DNA of 26,215 nt from an uncultured Erythrobacter sp. (GTDB lineage Bacteria > Pseudomonadota > Alphaproteobacteria > Sphingomonadales > Sphingomonadaceae): positions 1-26,215 of the forward strand of contig CAJXTZ010000032.1 of assembly GCA_913061345.1 (NCBI GenBank), written 5' to 3'. The position numbers and the translations under genes were made by a program. The notes beneath the pieces were generated by a model. The model searched no databases and had not been told where the DNA came from. It saw only the letters and a list, made by a program, of their open reading frames with translations. Shown here one piece after another: positions 9,520-17,420 of this stretch. How positions within the stretch are numbered: the stretch's first letter is position 1; the number at the start of each line of letters is the position of its first letter.

Positions 9520-9927
9520 ATGATGGCCGAACCAGCAATCTCGGGGAACGACGTTTTTTCGCACGTCTGCGTGGGAACCGATAACCTCGTCGCCACAAGC
9601 GCATTCTACGATGCAACGCTCGCTCCGCTGGGCATTAAAAACATGGGGCCATTCGGCGATAGGATCATCATTTACGGCAAGGACAAGCCGGCGTTTCTGG
9701 TGCTTCAGCCCAGCAATGGGGAACCTGCATCAGTCAGCAATGGGGCAACATTAGGCTTTTCCGCGAAAACCACAGATGAAGTCGATGCGTTTCACGCCGC
9801 AGGCCTTGCCAATGGCGGGACGGATGAGGGCTCGCCGGGACCGCGTGGCCATCTGCCGGGCTCCTATGCCGCCTATGTGCGCGATCCCGCGGGCAATAAG
9901 ATCTGCGCATTTACTTTCACCGAATAA
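9520..9927 (+). CDS. VOC (glyoxalase/bleomycin-resistance) family protein
   Basis: A 135-residue single vicinal oxygen chelate protein. It starts with VFSHVCVGTDNLVATSAFYDATLAPLG and ends YAAYVRDPAGNKICAFTF, the usual beta-alpha-beta-beta-beta halves with the DPxGNK turn. It sits 27 nt after the formaldehyde dehydrogenase and 21 nt before the formylglutathione hydrolase, so it is co-transcribed with them. Small VOC proteins occur in this place in other proteobacterial formaldehyde cassettes, but their role is not settled; handling of a glutathione adduct is an inference. Two adjacent ATGs (9520, 9523) follow GGGGAGAGGA and either could be used. Confidence 0.88.
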   Translation: MMAEPAISGNDVFSHVCVGTDNLVATSAFYDATLAPLGIKNMGPFGDRIIIYGKDKPAFLVLQPSNGEPASVSNGATLGFSAKTTDEVDAFHAAGLANGGTDEGSPGPRGHLPGSYAAYVRDPAGNKICAFTFTE

Positions 9928-9948
9928 GATTTGGAAACCAGGACAATC

Positions 9949-10794
9949 ATGACGATGGAGCAAATTAGTGCAAACCTCAGTCACGGCGGCATGCAGGGTG
10001 TCTATTCGCATCAATCGAGCGAGACGGGGACAGAGATGCAATTTTCCGTCTATGTTCCTGACCATCAACAGGGCGCGAAGCTACCGGTGCTCTGGTACCT
10101 GTCCGGGCTGACCTGCACTCATGCCAATGTTACCGAAAAGGGCGAATACCGGGCCGCCTGCGCGAAACACGGTATAGTTTTCGTGGCGCCGGATACTTCG
10201 CCCCGCGGTGATGATGTTCCCGATGACGAGAGCTATGATTTTGGCAAGGGGGCGGGCTTCTATGTCGATGCCGCGCAAGAGCCTTGGGCAAGGCATTTCC
10301 AGATGCGCAGTTATATCGAGAGCGAATTGCCCACTCTCATTGCGCAGCAATTCCCGGTCGACATGCAGCGGCAGGGTATCACCGGGCATTCGATGGGTGG
10401 GCACGGCGCGCTCACCATCGGCTTGCGCAATCCGGACAGGTTCCGCTCGGTCAGCGCCTTTTCACCGATTGTCGCGCCTGCCCAGGTTCCATGGGGTGAA
10501 AAGGCGCTGAGCAGTTATCTTGGGGATGATCGATATCTATGGCGGGAATATGATGCCTGCGCATTGATAGAGGATGGCGCACGGCTTCCTGATCTGCTGA
10601 TCGATCAGGGCATGGCGGACAATTTCCTGGGCGAACAGCTCAAGACCCATCTGCTGGATCAGGCAGTTGCAGATGCCGGGATTCCTGCAAACATCCGCAT
10701 GCATCCCGGTTATGACCATTCCTATTACTTCATCTCAAGCTTCATGGACGAACATGTCGGCTGGCACGCAGAGAGGCTGAAGGAATACGCTTGA
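9949..10794 (+). CDS. fghA: S-formylglutathione hydrolase
   Basis: This serine hydrolase of the esterase D family splits S-formylglutathione to formate and glutathione, the second step of glutathione-dependent formaldehyde oxidation. From ATG 9949 the protein has 281 residues, matching the family. The motifs are LPVLWYLSGLTCTHANVTEKGEYR, the nucleophile elbow TGHSMGGHGA (Ser148), Asp224 in DQGMADNFL and His257 in HPGYDHSYYF, giving a complete triad. I rejected an upstream in-frame TTG (9931) because ATG 9949 has AGGA five bases before it and gives the usual N-terminus. It is the last gene of the cassette, and the intrinsic terminator at 10879-10922 follows. Called frmB or fghA in different species. 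Confidence 0.96.
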   Translation: MTMEQISANLSHGGMQGVYSHQSSETGTEMQFSVYVPDHQQGAKLPVLWYLSGLTCTHANVTEKGEYRAACAKHGIVFVAPDTSPRGDDVPDDESYDFGKGAGFYVDAAQEPWARHFQMRSYIESELPTLIAQQFPVDMQRQGITGHSMGGHGALTIGLRNPDRFRSVSAFSPIVAPAQVPWGEKALSSYLGDDRYLWREYDACALIEDGARLPDLLIDQGMADNFLGEQLKTHLLDQAVADAGIPANIRMHPGYDHSYYFISSFMDEHVGWHAERLKEYA

Positions 10795-10878
10795 TGGCCC
10801 GCACTTGATGGGTTGAAAATCCGGAGAAATATGGCTGAAATGCCGTGTCTTTCTGGCCGGAAGGAGGAATCATATCAG

Positions 10879-10922
10879 GGCCGGGCAGGCCCAATGGTAA
10901 TTGGACCTGCCCGGCCTTTTTT
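10879..10922 (+). terminator. Intrinsic terminator of the formaldehyde cassette
   Basis: A strong rho-independent terminator. The arm GGCCGGGCAGG (10879-10889) pairs with CCTGCCCGGCC (10906-10916), extended past one C/A mismatch by CCAAT/ATTGG, with a GGTA loop (10896-10899) and six T residues at 10917-10922. There is no T-run on the other side, so it works for the plus strand. It separates this unit from the convergent acyl-CoA dehydrogenase gene, which stops at 10933. Confidence 0.93.
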
Positions 10923-10932
10923 CCGATTTTTG

Positions 10933-12093
10933 TCAGGACAGAAACGGCTCATAATTGTCCGAGAAAATATCACGCCCGATGATGAGCTTCATGATTTCTG
11001 AAGTCCCTGCAAGGATCCGGTTGATCCGAGCATCTGTAAACCGCCGGCAGATCTCAAATTCGCGCATATAGCCAGCGCCACCATGTAGCTGAACGCCTTC
11101 ATCGACCATGCGCCATTCCAGTTCGCTGGTCACAAGCTTCAGTCTGGCAGCTTCCGCCGGCTGCAGCTCTCCGGCATTATGTTTCTCCACGCAGGAATCC
11201 AGATAACATTGCGCTGCATGAAGATGCGCATCCAGTTCGGCGAGCTTGAATTGTGTATTCTGCATGTCCGCTATGCGCTTTCCGAAAGCCTTGCGTTCGA
11301 GCACATAGTTTCTTGTCAGATCGAATACCCGGTGAGCGTTGCACATATAGCTAACCGAACCGATCAGGCGCTCTTCCACCAGGCCTTGCATCAGATAATG
11401 GAAGCCCTTGGTCGGATCGCCGAGAATGTTCTCTTTCGGCACTTTCACATTGTCGAAAAACAGTTCTGCAGTGTCCTGCGCGACCAGGCCCATTTTTTCC
11501 AGATTTCTGCCACGGCGGAAGCCTTCCATTCCGCGCTCTACGCACATTAGCGCCATTGAACGCGGGTTTTCCGACCCCCCTGATTTTGCTGCAACGATGA
11601 CAATATCGGCATTGATCCCGTTGGAGATATAGATCTTCGATCCGTTCAGGAGGAAATGATCGCCCTTATTCTCAATCGTGGTGTGCATGGCAGAAAGATC
11701 GCTGCCGGTATCTGGTTCTGTCATGGCGACGGCAAGTATAGCTTCACCTGACACGGCCTTTGGCAGGAATCTTGCCTGCTGCTCTTCAGAGCCGAAACGT
11801 CTCAAATATGGTCCGACCATTCGGCTATGGAGGGTTGGAAACCACTCGCCGCAATCGGCGCGTGCGACTTCTTCCATGACGACCTGTTCATATCGGAAAT
11901 CGTCATCCCCGATGCCGCCATACTCCTCATCGGCCCAGATCAGTAGAAATCCATTTTCGCCAGCCTTTCTGTAGATTTCCCGATCGACGATGCCTTCGGC
12001 ACGGTACGCTTCCATGTTCGGGGCAACCTCACGTTGCAGAAAGCGACGAAACGCCTCACGGAAGGAATTTTGTTCATCAGTAAATTCGCGCAT
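10933..12093 (-). CDS. Acyl-CoA dehydrogenase
   Basis: A 386-residue FAD flavoprotein that makes the 2,3-enoyl-CoA and passes electrons to ETF. Signatures are MTEPDTGSDLSAM at residues 124-136 (FAD/substrate region), KIYISNG near 153-159, ERKAFGKRIADMQNTQFKLAEL (266-287) and the C-terminal FTDARINRILAGTSEIMKLIIGR. At the place where medium-chain enzymes carry the catalytic Glu (YEGT) this protein has LAGT. The likely base is instead Glu241 in LVEERLIG, the arrangement known from isovaleryl- and long-chain acyl-CoA dehydrogenases. The ATG start has AAGG 8 nt upstream. It follows the acyl-CoA ligase by 51 nt on the same strand, so ligase and dehydrogenase form a two-gene unit that feeds the enoyl-CoA to the MaoC hydratase encoded on the divergent arm. 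Confidence 0.95.
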   Translation of the reverse strand: MREFTDEQNSFREAFRRFLQREVAPNMEAYRAEGIVDREIYRKAGENGFLLIWADEEYGGIGDDDFRYEQVVMEEVARADCGEWFPTLHSRMVGPYLRRFGSEEQQARFLPKAVSGEAILAVAMTEPDTGSDLSAMHTTIENKGDHFLLNGSKIYISNGINADIVIVAAKSGGSENPRSMALMCVERGMEGFRRGRNLEKMGLVAQDTAELFFDNVKVPKENILGDPTKGFHYLMQGLVEERLIGSVSYMCNAHRVFDLTRNYVLERKAFGKRIADMQNTQFKLAELDAHLHAAQCYLDSCVEKHNAGELQPAEAARLKLVTSELEWRMVDEGVQLHGGAGYMREFEICRRFTDARINRILAGTSEIMKLIIGRDIFSDNYEPFLS

Positions 12094-12144
12094 GTCTACT
12101 GCCTTGGATAAGAAGAAAATTAGTAAAAGATTAGCTGGTGAGTG

Positions 12145-13776
12145 CTATTTATAATCATTGTGGGGTTCGATAGGAATTAGATCTTCGCGAAGCTTGGTTT
12201 TGACAATCTTATTCAAAGTCGCGCGCGGGAAATCTTTAACAAAGATGATTTCTCGTACGATTTTAAAATCTGCAAGATCGCGCTTGCAGGCTTCAATTAT
12301 TGAACTTTCGACATCATCTTTATCGCCGTCCTTGGGGATCACGAAAGCTACGGGGACTTCATCGAACATGTAGTGCTTGCGGCCGACGACGGCACATTCC
12401 TCGACCAGTCCGGTCTTCATGATGACGGTTTCAATTTCCGATGCTGCGACGTTTTCCGCGCCAACCTTCAGCATGTCTTTGTCCCGACCGAGGAAGAAGA
12501 GATAACCATCTTCATCAATCGAAATCATATCGCCGGTATTCATCCAGCCGCCCTCGTCCACTGCATTGCGAGTGGCATCCGGATCATTGAAGTATTCTTT
12601 GAACAGAGAGACGCCGGGAACGCCCCGCGCGAATAGATTGCCCTGTCCGCCAGGCCCCACGGGATTGCCGTCATCGTCACGTATTTCGATATCATAGCAT
12701 GGAGCGGCACGGCCGATGGAGCCTTCAGGCGGCGGCTGGTGGGGGTCGGTTACGATACCTTGCGTAATCGTTTCGGTCATGCCCCATGCGCAGACCACTC
12801 TGATTCCGAATTTATTGCGTATTGCTGTGGAATATCCGCCCACCATCCAGAATTTGTAATGATGGCCTTTCGGCACATCGCGCTGCATCAGCGGGTAGAT
12901 CAGGAAAGGTATGACAAATGTCCATGTGCATTTGTTGCGTATGGAAACCTCCCAGAAGCGGGACACAGACAGGCGTGGCTGCAGGACAATCGTGCCGCCA
13001 GACCAAAGGGTTGTCATGGTCGAATACGACACGGCGTTGATGTGAAAGAGCGGAGAAAAAACAAGCGCTGCATCGTCACTTGTGACGCTGAAGTTGCGCG
13101 CATTCATCTGTGCGCCCCATATGAAATTGCCGTGGGTCAGCACTACGGGCTTGGGGCGTGAAGTCGTGCCTGACGTAAACTGGATCAGGAAATCTGCGCT
13201 CGCATCCGGACTGCGGCCTGGCGGCCGGGGCCGGGGGCTAAGGCATGATTCAAAGGACACATAACCAGAGTGGGAAAAGTCTGGCTGCTCGCTGCCGGAA
13301 TTGTCCTTGGTGACAATCACGAAGGCAAGATCCGGGGCGGTTTTACTAATCAAGGAAGCAAAGGCAGGCTGGGTGATGGCAGCGGTTATTTCGGCCTTCT
13401 CGACATAATATTCGATATCCCGTTCAACAGAGCGCGTGTTTGTTGTCACTGCGACTGCGCCAATTCGCGCACATGCGAACAATATAATCATGAATTCGGG
13501 ACAGTTTTCCATGTGGACTAGTAATCTGTCCCCTTGAGATATTCCCCGCTCAACAAGGGCGGATGCGAACCTGTCGGCGCTCTCCCTCATCTCTTTATAT
13601 GTCCAACTGTTCGGAGCGCCTTCAAAAGGCTCCCAGATGAGAAATGTCTTATCCGGAGTTCGCTCAGCCCATTTGTCGAGTATCCAGGCAACATCTTGTC
13701 CATGAACCATCAACCGTTGCGAATCTGCAATACGAGCAAGAGTAGTACCAGGGTCTTCAGACAGGCGTGATGTCAT
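12145..13776 (-). CDS. AMP-dependent acyl-CoA ligase (second copy, CaiC-like)
   Basis: A 543-residue class I adenylate-forming ligase. The phosphate loop FTSGTTSRPK is at 200-209, WGMTET at 331-336, the intact TGD at 414-416, GRDKDMLKVGAENV at 430-443, and the C-terminal RATLNK puts the catalytic Lys at 523. The overall pattern recalls the crotonobetaine/carnitine-CoA ligase and other short acid-CoA ligases, but that does not identify the substrate. The start is ATG 13776 with a perfect GGAGGAG six bases upstream; the longer GTG frame (13791) would begin within that site. The short acyl-CoA dehydrogenase gene follows by 51 nt. It faces away from the TonB receptor/MaoC/thiolase operon, so it probably performs the activating step of that pathway. 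Confidence 0.94.
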   Translation of the reverse strand: MTSRLSEDPGTTLARIADSQRLMVHGQDVAWILDKWAERTPDKTFLIWEPFEGAPNSWTYKEMRESADRFASALVERGISQGDRLLVHMENCPEFMIILFACARIGAVAVTTNTRSVERDIEYYVEKAEITAAITQPAFASLISKTAPDLAFVIVTKDNSGSEQPDFSHSGYVSFESCLSPRPRPPGRSPDASADFLIQFTSGTTSRPKPVVLTHGNFIWGAQMNARNFSVTSDDAALVFSPLFHINAVSYSTMTTLWSGGTIVLQPRLSVSRFWEVSIRNKCTWTFVIPFLIYPLMQRDVPKGHHYKFWMVGGYSTAIRNKFGIRVVCAWGMTETITQGIVTDPHQPPPEGSIGRAAPCYDIEIRDDDGNPVGPGGQGNLFARGVPGVSLFKEYFNDPDATRNAVDEGGWMNTGDMISIDEDGYLFFLGRDKDMLKVGAENVAASEIETVIMKTGLVEECAVVGRKHYMFDEVPVAFVIPKDGDKDDVESSIIEACKRDLADFKIVREIIFVKDFPRATLNKIVKTKLREDLIPIEPHNDYK

Positions 13777-14086
13777 TTTGATCTCCTCCACTTTGCGGCC
13801 TTTTAGATTACGTTTCTATGGCCTTTTTAATCACGTTGCTTGTTCCCTTGAGTAGCTGCTTTTGCGTCGTTTTGATATTTGCAAAACGCATATCATCTAT
13901 TTTGAGAAGGGGAGTATGTTCTGACTGAAACTGTTAGATAAGAAGTGACGACGTTCCGTGAAGGCACCGGTTTAGGGGGCACTGAACAAAGCGAGATGGT
14001 TTGAGATTTCACGCGGCGGCGAAAGATAAAAAATAAAGAAATGCGCAGTGACAGGCTGCAGCTATATAATGCGGGAGGAACGTAAC
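13777..14086. promoter_or_regulatory. Divergent promoter region of the CoA-ester island
   Basis: These 310 bases lie between the divergent acyl-CoA ligase and TonB receptor genes and hold no coding frame I can support. They should contain both promoters. The most notable element is the 21-bp dyad at 13868-13888. A TATAAT hexamer at 14065-14070 lies too near the start codon to be an obvious -10 element. No regulator gene lies next to this region, so the controlling protein is not visible here. Confidence 0.6.
13868..13888. promoter_or_regulatory. Candidate operator dyad CGTTTTG-N7-CAAAACG
   Basis: A perfect 7-bp inverted repeat with a 7-bp spacer (ATATTTG), about 92 bp upstream of the acyl-CoA ligase start and 199 bp upstream of the TonB receptor start. 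Its size and symmetry fit a dimeric regulator of TetR, IclR or similar type. The function is inferred from position and symmetry only. Confidence 0.45.
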
Positions 14087-16408
14087 ATGTCTTGGAAACG
14101 AAATGCATTGTGCCTTGTGTCAGGCACGGCATTGGCCGCTGCGCTGGCGACAACCGCGCATGCTCAGCAAACTACTGCCACAGAGCAGGAAGCCGAACAG
14201 CAGGATTCCGAACGGCAAGATAGAGGCGCACGCCGCGCCTCCGACGCACTCACAAATACAATTATAGTAACAGCCACAAAACGCGCAGGTGGTGTTGCAG
14301 TGCAGCAGGCGCCGATTGCGATTACTGCATATGGCGAAGAGCAGCTGGAGGCCATGCGCGTTCGTGATATCGAATCGCTCAGCTACAGCCAGCCCAATGT
14401 CTCGCTTGAAGATGTGGGTTCCATTCAGGGCACCGCAAATTTTTCTATTCGCGGACTTGGCATAAACAGCTCTATTCCTTCGATAGATCCTACAGTCGGC
14501 GTCTTTGTTGATGGTGTTTATCTTGGCATGAATGCGGGGTTGCTCTTTGATACATTTGACCTCGAGGCAATTGAAATATTGCGCGGGCCGCAGGGGGTAT
14601 TGTTCGGTCGCAATGTAACCGGTGGTGCGGTCTTGCTTCGCACGAAGGGGCCTACGGATGAATTCGAGGCAAGCGCAAAGGCCACACTGGAAACAGGGCT
14701 GAGCCAGACCTATCAGGCATCGGTTTCCGGACCGCTCGCTCCCGGCGTTTTGAACGCCAAGATTGCCGCCTATTACAATCACGATGATGGCTATTTCACC
14801 AATGAGCTTGATGGGGAATCACTCGGGGAAGTCGAAACCTTCGTTATTCGTCCGGTGATAGAATTCACCCCGACCGATGCCCTGGAAATCGTGGTTCGAT
14901 ATGAGCACGGTGAGGCCGAGGGGGACGGCACGATCGGCCAGAATCGTGCATTGTACGAACGGGGAACGGACAAGGTGATAACCGACGAGCCCGGCTTCAT
15001 GGATCACGAGTGGGATTTCGTCAGCGCCGAAACAAACATCGACGTTGGTTTTGGCGATGGTGTGATCACCAATATTTTTGGGTGGCGTAAATACAATTCC
15101 TCTTCTCAAAGCGATTTTGATGCGACATCATTGAATCTATTGTTGTTCGGAGAGATCACCGAGCAGGAACAGTTCAGTAACGAGCTTCGCTATTCCGGGC
15201 GGTTTTTCGATCGTGTGGATTTGACCGTGGGGGGGTTCTGGTTTGATCAACAATTGAAATATCAGGAAACCCGTTTCCTGTTTCAGGATCCCAGTCTTGC
15301 ACCGGCTCAGGATGCTGGACTGGTTCCTCCCCCACTCTCGTTTTATGGCGGCGGCATTCAGGACCATAATGTGCTCGGCGTTTTCGGGCAGGCTGCGATT
15401 GATCTTACGTCCTCTCTGGCGCTGGATGTGGGATTGCGCTGGAGCCGCGAAGAAAAATCCGTTCAGCTGGCGACAGTCCAGCCCGGACCTGCCTCTCCCG
15501 ATCTTCTGTCCATTCCGGCAGGTGCCTGTAATATCCAGGCAGGCGATTGCTTCTTCAATCTGAATGCCGATCCTACTTTCCAGCCGGAGGATGACTGGAA
15601 AAGTCTGTCGCCTCAGGTTGGCCTGAGATATTCGCTATCCGAAGATGTGCGCCTGTATGGCCATTGGTCCAGAGCGTATCGTTCCGGCGGCTATAATCTG
15701 CGCAACACAGTTCCGTCTGCTTCGCCAGGTCCGTTCGATCAGGAGCAGGTCGACAGTTTCGAGCTTGGTTTGAAATCAGAGCCTCTGACTGGTGCAACTC
15801 TCAATGTCGCACTTTTCAGGACGACAATTTCCGACATGCAGCGCGAAGTTCTTCTGAGTGATCCAATTCTTGGAACAATTCAGCAGATTGCGAACACTGC
15901 AGATGCGGAGATATTGGGGTTTGAAGTCGAGGCGATGTATTCGCCAGTCGACGATTTGGTATTCACCGGATCGGTCGGGCACCTGAGCGCTGAATATCAG
16001 GAGATCCTGTTCGACATCAGCGGTGACGGTGTGGTTGATGACAATGACCTTGCCCTGGCTCTGCCGCGTGTGCCGGAGTGGACCTATAATCTTGGCGTCG
16101 TCTACGATTATGACATCGTCAGTGCCGGTATTCTTACTGCGCGGGCAAATTTCAGCCACCGCGATAGCCAGGCATTCACTGACAACAATCGCGGTATCTT
16201 GAGCGGTGCGGACATTCTTGATGCATCATTGTCATTCGTGACGGGAGATGGAACCCTGCGGTTCACGGTCTTCGGGTCCAACCTTCTTGACGAGATAACC
16301 GAGGGATCGGATTCGCAAACGCCATTCCCTCCCGGATCGACAAATGGATCTCATTCGCCACTCAACAAGGGGCGCGTATTTGGAGCTTCGGTGAAGGTCG
16401 AATTTTAA
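14087..16408 (+). CDS. TonB-dependent outer membrane receptor (copy 2)
   Basis: A 773-residue TonB-dependent transporter. The signal peptide MSWKRNALCLVSGTALAAA continues to a cleavage site near AHAQ. A Gln/Glu-rich linker (about residues 25-40) is followed by NTIIVTATKRAGG, the plug with AIEILRGPQGVLFGRNVTGGA, and the barrel ending NKGRVFGASVKVEF. The start is ATG 14087 with GGGAGG at 14073-14078; two upstream ATGs in the same frame lack a ribosome site. It is paralogous to the receptor at 4612-6915: the extracellular segment with VPPPLSFYGGGIQDH, the cysteine pair CNIQAGDC, and DISGDGVVDDNDLALALPR all have close counterparts there. It heads the SDR-MaoC-thiolase operon and probably imports its substrate. 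Confidence 0.95.
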   Translation: MSWKRNALCLVSGTALAAALATTAHAQQTTATEQEAEQQDSERQDRGARRASDALTNTIIVTATKRAGGVAVQQAPIAITAYGEEQLEAMRVRDIESLSYSQPNVSLEDVGSIQGTANFSIRGLGINSSIPSIDPTVGVFVDGVYLGMNAGLLFDTFDLEAIEILRGPQGVLFGRNVTGGAVLLRTKGPTDEFEASAKATLETGLSQTYQASVSGPLAPGVLNAKIAAYYNHDDGYFTNELDGESLGEVETFVIRPVIEFTPTDALEIVVRYEHGEAEGDGTIGQNRALYERGTDKVITDEPGFMDHEWDFVSAETNIDVGFGDGVITNIFGWRKYNSSSQSDFDATSLNLLLFGEITEQEQFSNELRYSGRFFDRVDLTVGGFWFDQQLKYQETRFLFQDPSLAPAQDAGLVPPPLSFYGGGIQDHNVLGVFGQAAIDLTSSLALDVGLRWSREEKSVQLATVQPGPASPDLLSIPAGACNIQAGDCFFNLNADPTFQPEDDWKSLSPQVGLRYSLSEDVRLYGHWSRAYRSGGYNLRNTVPSASPGPFDQEQVDSFELGLKSEPLTGATLNVALFRTTISDMQREVLLSDPILGTIQQIANTADAEILGFEVEAMYSPVDDLVFTGSVGHLSAEYQEILFDISGDGVVDDNDLALALPRVPEWTYNLGVVYDYDIVSAGILTARANFSHRDSQAFTDNNRGILSGADILDASLSFVTGDGTLRFTVFGSNLLDEITEGSDSQTPFPPGSTNGSHSPLNKGRVFGASVKVEF

Positions 16409-16420
16409 TGACGCAGCAGG

Positions 16421-16470
16421 GCGTGGTGGAAGGCGGTACGAAAGCTTTTTCGTCGGTGCGATTACCACGC
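16421..16470 (+). other. Intercistronic hairpin between TonB receptor and SDR genes
   Basis: GCGTGGT (16421-16427) pairs with ACCACGC (16464-16470), enclosing a second stem in which TACGAAA pairs imperfectly with TTTTCGT. No T-run follows, so it is not a classic terminator. In this position it may end most transcripts of the receptor gene or stabilise the 3' end of its message, leaving the enzymes at a different level. That is inference from structure alone. Confidence 0.45.
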
Positions 16471-16491
16471 TCCAATTGCACGGATAAAAAT

Positions 16492-16498
16492 AAGGAGG
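16492..16498 (+). promoter_or_regulatory. Ribosome binding site that fixes the SDR start
   Basis: AAGGAGG, a full anti-Shine-Dalgarno match, lies 9 nt before ATG 16508. The in-frame ATG at 16499 directly abuts this site with no spacer and is therefore very unlikely to be used. Confidence 0.8.
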
Positions 16499-16507
16499 AT
16501 GTGCTTC

Positions 16508-17407
16508 ATGTCATTTGAAGGAAGAGTCGCGCTGGTTTCAGGCGCAGGCAATGGTCTTGGTAGATCGTATGCTTTGATGTTCGCCAGTCTGGGCGCGCGC
16601 GTCGTGGTCAATGATTACGGGACGACGCTGGCCGGCACAGGGAGCGACAACACGCCTGCACAAAAGGTTGTAAGCGAAATAGAAAAGGCAGGCGGCCAAG
16701 CGGTGGCCAATTTTGATACAGTTGAAGACGGAGCCCGCCTTGTCGAAACTGCGATGGATACGTTCGGGCAGCTTGATGTAGTGGTAAACAATGCCGGTTT
16801 CCTGCGCGATACATCTTTTCACAAGATGGAAGAGGGCGATTGGTTCGATGTTATCAACGTCCAGTTGAACGGGGCTTTCAAGGTAAATCGCGCGGCATGG
16901 CCGCACTTGCGCGACCAGAGTTATGGCCGGATCGTCAATACCGCCTCCGCCGCTGGGATTTACGGAAATTTCGGGCAGGTCAATTACAGTTCGGCAAAGC
17001 TGGCCCTGCACGGCATGACACAGTCGCTCGCCATAGAGGGGCGAAAGCGCAACATTCTGGTCAATACCGTTGCGCCTGCTGCGGCATCCCGGCTGACTGA
17101 CACCGTTATCAGTCGTGATCAGGCGACAGGGTTGCGGCCGGAATTGGTGAGCCCGCTGGTCGGCTATCTTTGCAGCGAACAGAGCGAGCAGACAGGCGGA
17201 CTTTTCGAAGCGGGCGCAGGATGGTTTGGCAAGCTGCGTTGGGAACGCAGCGCTGGCATCGCTCTGCCCGGCGAAATTTCGATTGATGATATTGCCGGCA
17301 ATATCGGCGCCATCAACGATTTCGACGACGCGACCCATCCTAAGGACATTTCTGAAGCTTTCGCTCCGTTTGGCAAAGCCTTGGGCGCTGTTGTTGCAGC
17401 ACGATGA
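16508..17407 (+). CDS. SDR-family 3-hydroxyacyl-CoA dehydrogenase (MFE-2-like)
   Basis: A 299-residue short-chain dehydrogenase. The cofactor loop SGAGNGLG is at 11-18, followed by VVNDYG, NNAG at 94-97 and the catalytic set Ser147, Tyr160 and Lys164 (YSSAK). The segment VVNDYGTTLAGTGSDNTPAQKVV and the long C-terminal tail past residue 240 resemble the hydroxyacyl-CoA dehydrogenase part of peroxisomal multifunctional enzyme type 2 rather than the FabG group. It probably oxidises a (3R)-hydroxyacyl-CoA to the 3-oxoacyl-CoA with NAD+. It is followed after 13 nt by the MaoC-type subunit gene. The start is fixed by AAGGAGG 9 nt upstream. The substrate is not visible in the sequence. Confidence 0.92.
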   Translation: MSFEGRVALVSGAGNGLGRSYALMFASLGARVVVNDYGTTLAGTGSDNTPAQKVVSEIEKAGGQAVANFDTVEDGARLVETAMDTFGQLDVVVNNAGFLRDTSFHKMEEGDWFDVINVQLNGAFKVNRAAWPHLRDQSYGRIVNTASAAGIYGNFGQVNYSSAKLALHGMTQSLAIEGRKRNILVNTVAPAAASRLTDTVISRDQATGLRPELVSPLVGYLCSEQSEQTGGLFEAGAGWFGKLRWERSAGIALPGEISIDDIAGNIGAINDFDDATHPKDISEAFAPFGKALGAVVAAR

Positions 17408-17420
17408 GGGGGACGCCAAA

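Noticed and set aside
14065..14070. TATAAT hexamer before the second TonB receptor as a -10 box
   Set aside because: Transcription would begin about 10 nt before the start codon, inside or after the ribosome site, and no -35 hexamer stands at the right distance.
16538..17419. A 293-codon minus-strand frame opposite the SDR gene
   Set aside because: It is the antisense of a complete SDR with intact Ser-Tyr-Lys; the translation shows no domain and is rich in Cys and Arg.
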